A stretch of DNA of 9,342 nucleotides from CAYQTO01 sp964420455 (GTDB lineage: Bacteria; Sumerlaeota; Sumerlaeia; SLMS01). This document shows, piece by piece, positions 6,340 to 9,342 of this stretch. The translations under genes and the position numbers were made by a program. Location of the stretch: the NCBI GenBank assembly GCA_964420455.1, contig CAYQTO010000146.1, positions 1 to 9,342 of the forward strand, read 5' to 3'. Every line of letters begins with the position of its first letter. Within the stretch, counting starts at the first letter, position 1. The notes beneath the pieces are model-generated. The model worked only from the letters and a program-made list of their open reading frames with translations, ran no database searches and was not told where the DNA came from.

Positions 6340-8712
6340 GTGAAGAGCGAACTTAGCAACGAGTTTTTGCCCATGCGGCTGGAGCGGCGGCCGACCGCTG
6401 CCCCGCCGCGGCCGGCTCCTCCGCCCCGGGTCGCAGCCCCCGTCGTCGCCGTCGTCCTCGCCATCTTCGCCGCCTTCCTGGCAACATGCCTTCAGGCGGC
6501 CCTTCACGTTGCGACCGGTGGCACTCCCCCGCCCCCATCGGGCTATACGCTGCTCGGTCCGATTGGCGGGGCCCTGATCGGCGCCATGGCCAACACGGCA
6601 GTTTTTTCCACCGTGTTGGTGGTGGCGTTCGCCTCTTTTGGCGGCGCCACGGTCCTGCTCCTGCGTGCCGGATGGCGATCCTCCGCCCTGGCATCGGTCC
6701 ACCTCGAGGGCGAGCGATCCTGTCCGCTCCGCTGCCGCCCCCCCGGCTTCCTCCCGGGCGCCGGCTACCTCGCCATCGCGATCACCGCCTCGCTACTCTT
6801 CGTCTATACGGCCCTGTTTGCCATGGCCAGCGCCCGCGCAGACGCCTTCGCCCTTCCCCCGGACGTGCAGACTCTCTCCGACCGGCTTCTCCGCCTCGTC
6901 TATACGGTTTCAGGCCTTTCCGTCCGGCCCAACTGGTGGCTGCCACTCCTCGCGCACCTGGCGGCTCCCGTCTTCGCCATGGCGGCCATCTGGGGCTTTG
7001 CGCGGGTGGCGGGTTTCCCCTTCGCGCCCGGGACCCGGCGCCATGACGACCCGCCCCCTCGCGCCCTGTGGGAATGGGGCGTCGTTGCCTCCATGTGCGT
7101 CCTCGCGCTGCTGACCTTCCTCTGGCGCCTTGGCGACTGGCCCTGGGTGATCATGCAGGATTCCGGCATCGGGGCGAGGTTCGGCTTCGACCTTGTCCGC
7201 GAGGGAAGCCAGCGCAATGTCTTCGCCGACCCGTGGATCCCGAACATCTGCTTCGTGCCGCGGGCGCTTGCTGCCGAGGCCGTCGGCAACCTCACGCTCC
7301 CCCTCCGCCTCGTCTCCGCACTCGTCAGCTCCATCGGCCTGGTTGTCGCCTGGCTGCTCTACCGCTCGTTCTTTCGCGCGCCCACGGCGCTGGCTCTCCT
7401 CTTCCTCACCCTCTCGAGTCATCATGTCTTCCACTATTCGCGCATGGGCACCATGCACATCGACAACCTTTATTGGGCGGTTGCCTTGCTGCTGCTGCTG
7501 CGGCGGGCGGAGTTTGCGCCGGCGGGGCCGTGGCGCCTGGCTGTCTATACGGCCGTGGGGGCCGTGGCCGGGTTCGGCTTTGGCCTCTATCCGGGGGCCA
7601 AGCTCGGAATGGTCGCCGTCGCCACGGTCGTCGCCCTCCGGGCGTTCGCCCAGCCGGACTACTGGCGTTGCCGCTGGATCGACCATGCATTCATGGTCGC
7701 CATGGCGCTGGTCATGATTGCGCCGCACCTGCTGGTGCCCGAGGCCGGCGCCCGCAGGGACCTCGAGACATACCTTCTCCGTGGCGACGTCCTGATGCGG
7801 GAGTTCGCCCGCCCCGGCGTTGCCGATGCCGGCATTCTCACCGTCGAGCAGCTCACCGCCCGGCGAATGATCGACGCCGTCGGGCTCTTTCATTTCAGAG
7901 CCGACAACAGCCACAACTACACGTCACTCTTCCCGTTGGCGGGACCCCTCGTGGGGGGGCTCAGCCTCCTCGGGCTCGCGCTCATGCTGGTGCACTTCCG
8001 CTCCTGGCTGACGATCCTGCTGGGGGTCACCTTCCTCGCGGGATGCTGGCTTGGCGGGGCGCTCCGGATTGTTCCGGACCCGCCCAGTTCCAGCCGCCTC
8101 ATGGTCCTCGCACCGGTGCTCTTTCTCGCCGCGGGCGTCGCGCTGGACGTGGTCATCTCGGCGGTCGGCCTTCTGGTGACCCGGCTCGGTTGGCCGTATA
8201 GACAATCGCGCGACGGCCTGGTCGTCCTCGTCGCCGGCATCGTCCTCCTTCTCCTGGTGCTCCTTCGCGACGCCGCCACCAATCAGGCCCTCTACCGGCG
8301 GTGGAACAACGAACCGCGCCTTATGTACCACTCCTGGATGATGCAATCCACCCAGTTGCTGCGGTATTGGGAAAGCCGTGGTGGACGGCCGGAACGGCTG
8401 ATCCAGTTCGACGTCGACACCTACGCCAACCAGACCTTCCTCCACATGGACTATTACTGGCCCGATTCCGCCGGGAAACGGATCTGGGTGCCGGAAAACC
8501 AGGGCCTCGAACCGGAGATGGTCCCCGAGACAGGACTCGTCTGGTTCGTCGTCCACGACGACCGGCGGCGCATGCTCGATCCGATTCGCAACCTCTATCC
8601 CGGCGGTCGCAGCGTCCGCATTCCCCCACCACCGTTCGAGGGCTATGGGAAGGGATACACGATCTACGAGGTGCGGCTGCCGCGGGATCCGGCCACGGAA
8701 TCGAGTTCGTAG
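6340..8712 (+). CDS. Polytopic membrane protein, GT-C / GT39-like glycosyltransferase with extra N-terminal membrane region
   Basis: From GTG 6340 the product is 790 residues with roughly 12-14 hydrophobic segments, clear examples near 31-55, 75-108, 141-165, 200-222 and 244-262. From about residue 244 it follows the GT-C plan of PMT/ArnT-type enzymes: a membrane helix, a loop with an acidic residue (WVIMQDSG, Asp274), an amphipathic stretch, then further helices and the HYSRMG...D segment (365-375). A soluble domain of about 130 residues ends the protein. Such enzymes move sugar from a polyprenyl-phosphate carrier to protein or lipid outside the membrane; donor and acceptor here are unknown. 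The first ~240 residues (proline-rich start, then about four helices) are not part of a standard GT39 and I do not recognise them. The first residues are uncertain: ATG 6373 is an alternative. The gene contains four octamers and a near-match, and its 3' end overlaps the convergent gene by 49 bp. Confidence 0.72.
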   Translation: MKSELSNEFLPMRLERRPTAAPPRPAPPPRVAAPVVAVVLAIFAAFLATCLQAALHVATGGTPPPPSGYTLLGPIGGALIGAMANTAVFSTVLVVAFASFGGATVLLLRAGWRSSALASVHLEGERSCPLRCRPPGFLPGAGYLAIAITASLLFVYTALFAMASARADAFALPPDVQTLSDRLLRLVYTVSGLSVRPNWWLPLLAHLAAPVFAMAAIWGFARVAGFPFAPGTRRHDDPPPRALWEWGVVASMCVLALLTFLWRLGDWPWVIMQDSGIGARFGFDLVREGSQRNVFADPWIPNICFVPRALAAEAVGNLTLPLRLVSALVSSIGLVVAWLLYRSFFRAPTALALLFLTLSSHHVFHYSRMGTMHIDNLYWAVALLLLLRRAEFAPAGPWRLAVYTAVGAVAGFGFGLYPGAKLGMVAVATVVALRAFAQPDYWRCRWIDHAFMVAMALVMIAPHLLVPEAGARRDLETYLLRGDVLMREFARPGVADAGILTVEQLTARRMIDAVGLFHFRADNSHNYTSLFPLAGPLVGGLSLLGLALMLVHFRSWLTILLGVTFLAGCWLGGALRIVPDPPSSSRLMVLAPVLFLAAGVALDVVISAVGLLVTRLGWPYRQSRDGLVVLVAGIVLLLLVLLRDAATNQALYRRWNNEPRLMYHSWMMQSTQLLRYWESRGGRPERLIQFDVDTYANQTFLHMDYYWPDSAGKRIWVPENQGLEPEMVPETGLVWFVVHDDRRRMLDPIRNLYPGGRSVRIPPPPFEGYGKGYTIYEVRLPRDPATESSS
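6541..6548 (+). repeat. Near-match GGCTATAC
   Basis: One mismatch to the octamer, in the same frame (Gly-Tyr-Thr) of the GT-C gene. It may be chance. Confidence 0.35.
6802..6809 (+). repeat. GTCTATAC octamer, site 7
   Basis: In frame as Val-Tyr-Thr inside a membrane segment of the N-terminal region of the GT-C protein. Confidence 0.9.
6898..6905 (+). repeat. GTCTATAC octamer, site 8
   Basis: In frame as Val-Tyr-Thr, only 96 bp from site 7; followed by GG. Confidence 0.9.
7543..7550 (+). repeat. GTCTATAC octamer, site 9
   Basis: In frame as Val-Tyr-Thr at the start of a membrane segment (LAVYTAVGA); preceded by T and followed by GG. Confidence 0.9.
8196..8203 (-). repeat. GTCTATAC octamer, site 10 (reverse)
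   Basis: Reads GTATAGAC on the plus strand, in the GT-C gene on its non-coding strand, where it contributes to Pro-Tyr-Arg-Gln in a loop. It is the only copy not encoding Val-Tyr-Thr, and keeps the T before and GG after in motif orientation. Confidence 0.9.
8664..8712. other. 49-bp tail-to-tail coding overlap
   Basis: The TAG of the minus-strand gene (8666-8664) lies inside the 3' end of the plus-strand GT-C gene, which stops at 8712. Both reading frames are open and keep plausible C-terminal tails. Confidence 0.8.
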
Positions 8713-9342
8713 ACCGCGATCCCGTTGTGGCGGTGGATCTCGCGCCCGTGTTGTGCGAGGTATCGGCGAAAGACGTCGATCGCCTCCACCAGCCGCCGTC
8801 GGTTCTCCTCCCTTGTATAGACACGCCAGGGTGAATCCGGATCGATGATCGCCGACTCGTAGGCGTCCATGCTGAACTCGTTGACGAGGACAAGGTCCGG
8901 CGTGAAGCGCTCGCTGACGGCGCGGGCGAACGCATCGGCGTCCGGGGCCTCAAGCGCCATGTCCGCCAGCAGGGCCGCCTCGAACGCGCCGTCCGCCACG
9001 TAGGGCACCGGACAATAGAGGCCGTTGTTCTCGAACAGAAAGAGCACCCGCGCGTCCGGGGCGATGCGCCCTGCGGCGATCTCCGCCTCCAGCCACTCGA
9101 ACGCGGGCAACACCCGCATCCGCACGCGGAGAAACTCGCGCCCGGTGATGTCACCGCGGATGTACTTAATCGCATCGCCACGAATTTCCGGCTTTGCCAC
9201 CAGCATGGGCACCACGGCCACGAACGTATAGACACCCCCCCCCAGCAGGAGGACCCGCCCCCATGCCGCCGGGGCCCGCGATTGGAACCGACGTGGCAGG
9301 TGCCACAACGCCAGCGCCGACGACAGCGCCAGCAGCGGCAGC
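8664..9342 (-). CDS. Membrane protein with GT39-like C-terminal domain, 3' part only (start beyond the window)
   Basis: The frame is open to the right edge, so the start is outside; a TTG at 9308 is internal. The visible 3' part begins with hydrophobic stretches (a Leu/Ala-rich run at the edge, then VLLLGGGVYTFVAVVPML), followed by a soluble domain of about 170 residues. That domain resembles the periplasmic C-terminal part of GT39-type glycosyltransferases: a WLEAEIAAG...DARVLFLFEN stretch, PDLVLVNEF, and a final HNGIAVYELD. The likely role is sugar transfer from a lipid carrier, but the catalytic loop is not in view, so this is inferred. Two octamers encode Val-Tyr-Thr on its coding strand. 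It converges on the larger GT-C gene and overlaps its 3' end; the pair may be related cell-envelope glycosylation genes. Confidence 0.62.
   Translation of the reverse strand, partial: LPLLALSSALALWHLPRRFQSRAPAAWGRVLLLGGGVYTFVAVVPMLVAKPEIRGDAIKYIRGDITGREFLRVRMRVLPAFEWLEAEIAAGRIAPDARVLFLFENNGLYCPVPYVADGAFEAALLADMALEAPDADAFARAVSERFTPDLVLVNEFSMDAYESAIIDPDSPWRVYTREENRRRLVEAIDVFRRYLAQHGREIHRHNGIAVYELDSVAGSRGSRTS
8815..8822 (-). repeat. GTCTATAC octamer, site 11 (reverse)
   Basis: Coding strand of the right-edge gene, in frame as Val-Tyr-Thr (PWRVYTREE); preceded by T in motif orientation. Confidence 0.9.
9226..9233 (-). repeat. GTCTATAC octamer, site 12 (reverse)
   Basis: Coding strand of the right-edge gene, in frame as Val-Tyr-Thr within a membrane segment (GGGVYTFVAV). 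Confidence 0.9.

Noticed and set aside
6154..6702. N-terminal extension of the PilU-like protein
   Set aside because: The added ~180 residues are low-complexity, run into the divergent gene, and the family starts at the ATG at 6153.
7486..7500. CTG trinucleotide run
   Set aside because: It encodes a leucine run in a membrane segment and is short, as expected for GC-rich Leu codons.
6910..7914. Open frames of 334 codons (minus) and, at 7068-8201, 377 codons (plus, other frame) within the GT-C gene
   Set aside because: Both are low-complexity Arg/Gly/Pro/Glu shadows. The GT-C frame has coherent membrane segments and family motifs.
53..9233. Octamer copies as a CRISPR array, terminal repeats of a mobile element, or operator sites
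   Set aside because: The copies are eight bases, irregularly spaced, inside coding frames, with no shared longer flank, spacers or transposase gene.

Overview
The window is about two-thirds G+C by eye and fully packed with protein genes. The organism looks like a Gram-negative-type bacterium. It has a PilT/PilU-family pilus-retraction ATPase, a bifunctional RibBA, a stand-alone anthranilate synthase component I, a secreted subtilisin-like protease and GT-C type membrane glycosyltransferases. Gene content alone cannot fix the phylum. A Verrucomicrobiota/PVC-type bacterium would fit, but that is a weak inference.

Layout from left to right. (1) Bases 1-1498, plus strand: C-terminal part of an S8 (subtilase) peptidase, cut by the window edge about three codons after the expected catalytic serine. 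(2) 1495-1962, minus: small DUSP23-like protein phosphatase, whose stop codon overlaps the protease stop. (3) 2030-3343, minus: ribBA, lying just upstream of the phosphatase on the same strand. (4) 3344-3470: short divergent promoter region. (5) 3471-5012, plus: trpE. (6) 5047-6153, minus: PilU/PilT-type retraction ATPase, convergent with trpE. (7) 6154-6339: divergent intergenic region rich in inverted repeats. (8) 6340-8712, plus: about 790-residue polytopic GT-C glycosyltransferase-like protein with an unusual N-terminal membrane region. (9) 8664-9342, minus: 3' part of another membrane protein with a GT39-like C-terminal domain, overlapping the previous gene tail to tail by 49 bp. No stretch longer than about 190 bp lacks a gene. 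I saw no tRNA, rRNA, CRISPR array or insertion sequence.

The genes are mostly unrelated housekeeping and envelope functions: riboflavin and tryptophan synthesis, pilus retraction, cell-surface glycosylation and secreted proteolysis. The only likely operon is ribBA followed by the phosphatase.

The most striking feature cuts across genes. The octamer GTCTATAC (or its complement GTATAGAC) occurs 12 times in 9.3 kb, where about 0.1 copies are expected by chance for this base composition. Eleven of the 12 sit on the coding strand in the same reading frame, as Val-Tyr-Thr with the Tyr codon TAT; one is on the non-coding strand. In the protease gene every Tyr inside the motif is TAT and every other Tyr is TAC, so the DNA word rather than the peptide appears to be what is conserved. 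It resembles in density and behaviour a DNA-uptake sequence or a HIP1-like highly iterated word. It is the best candidate here for something undescribed.
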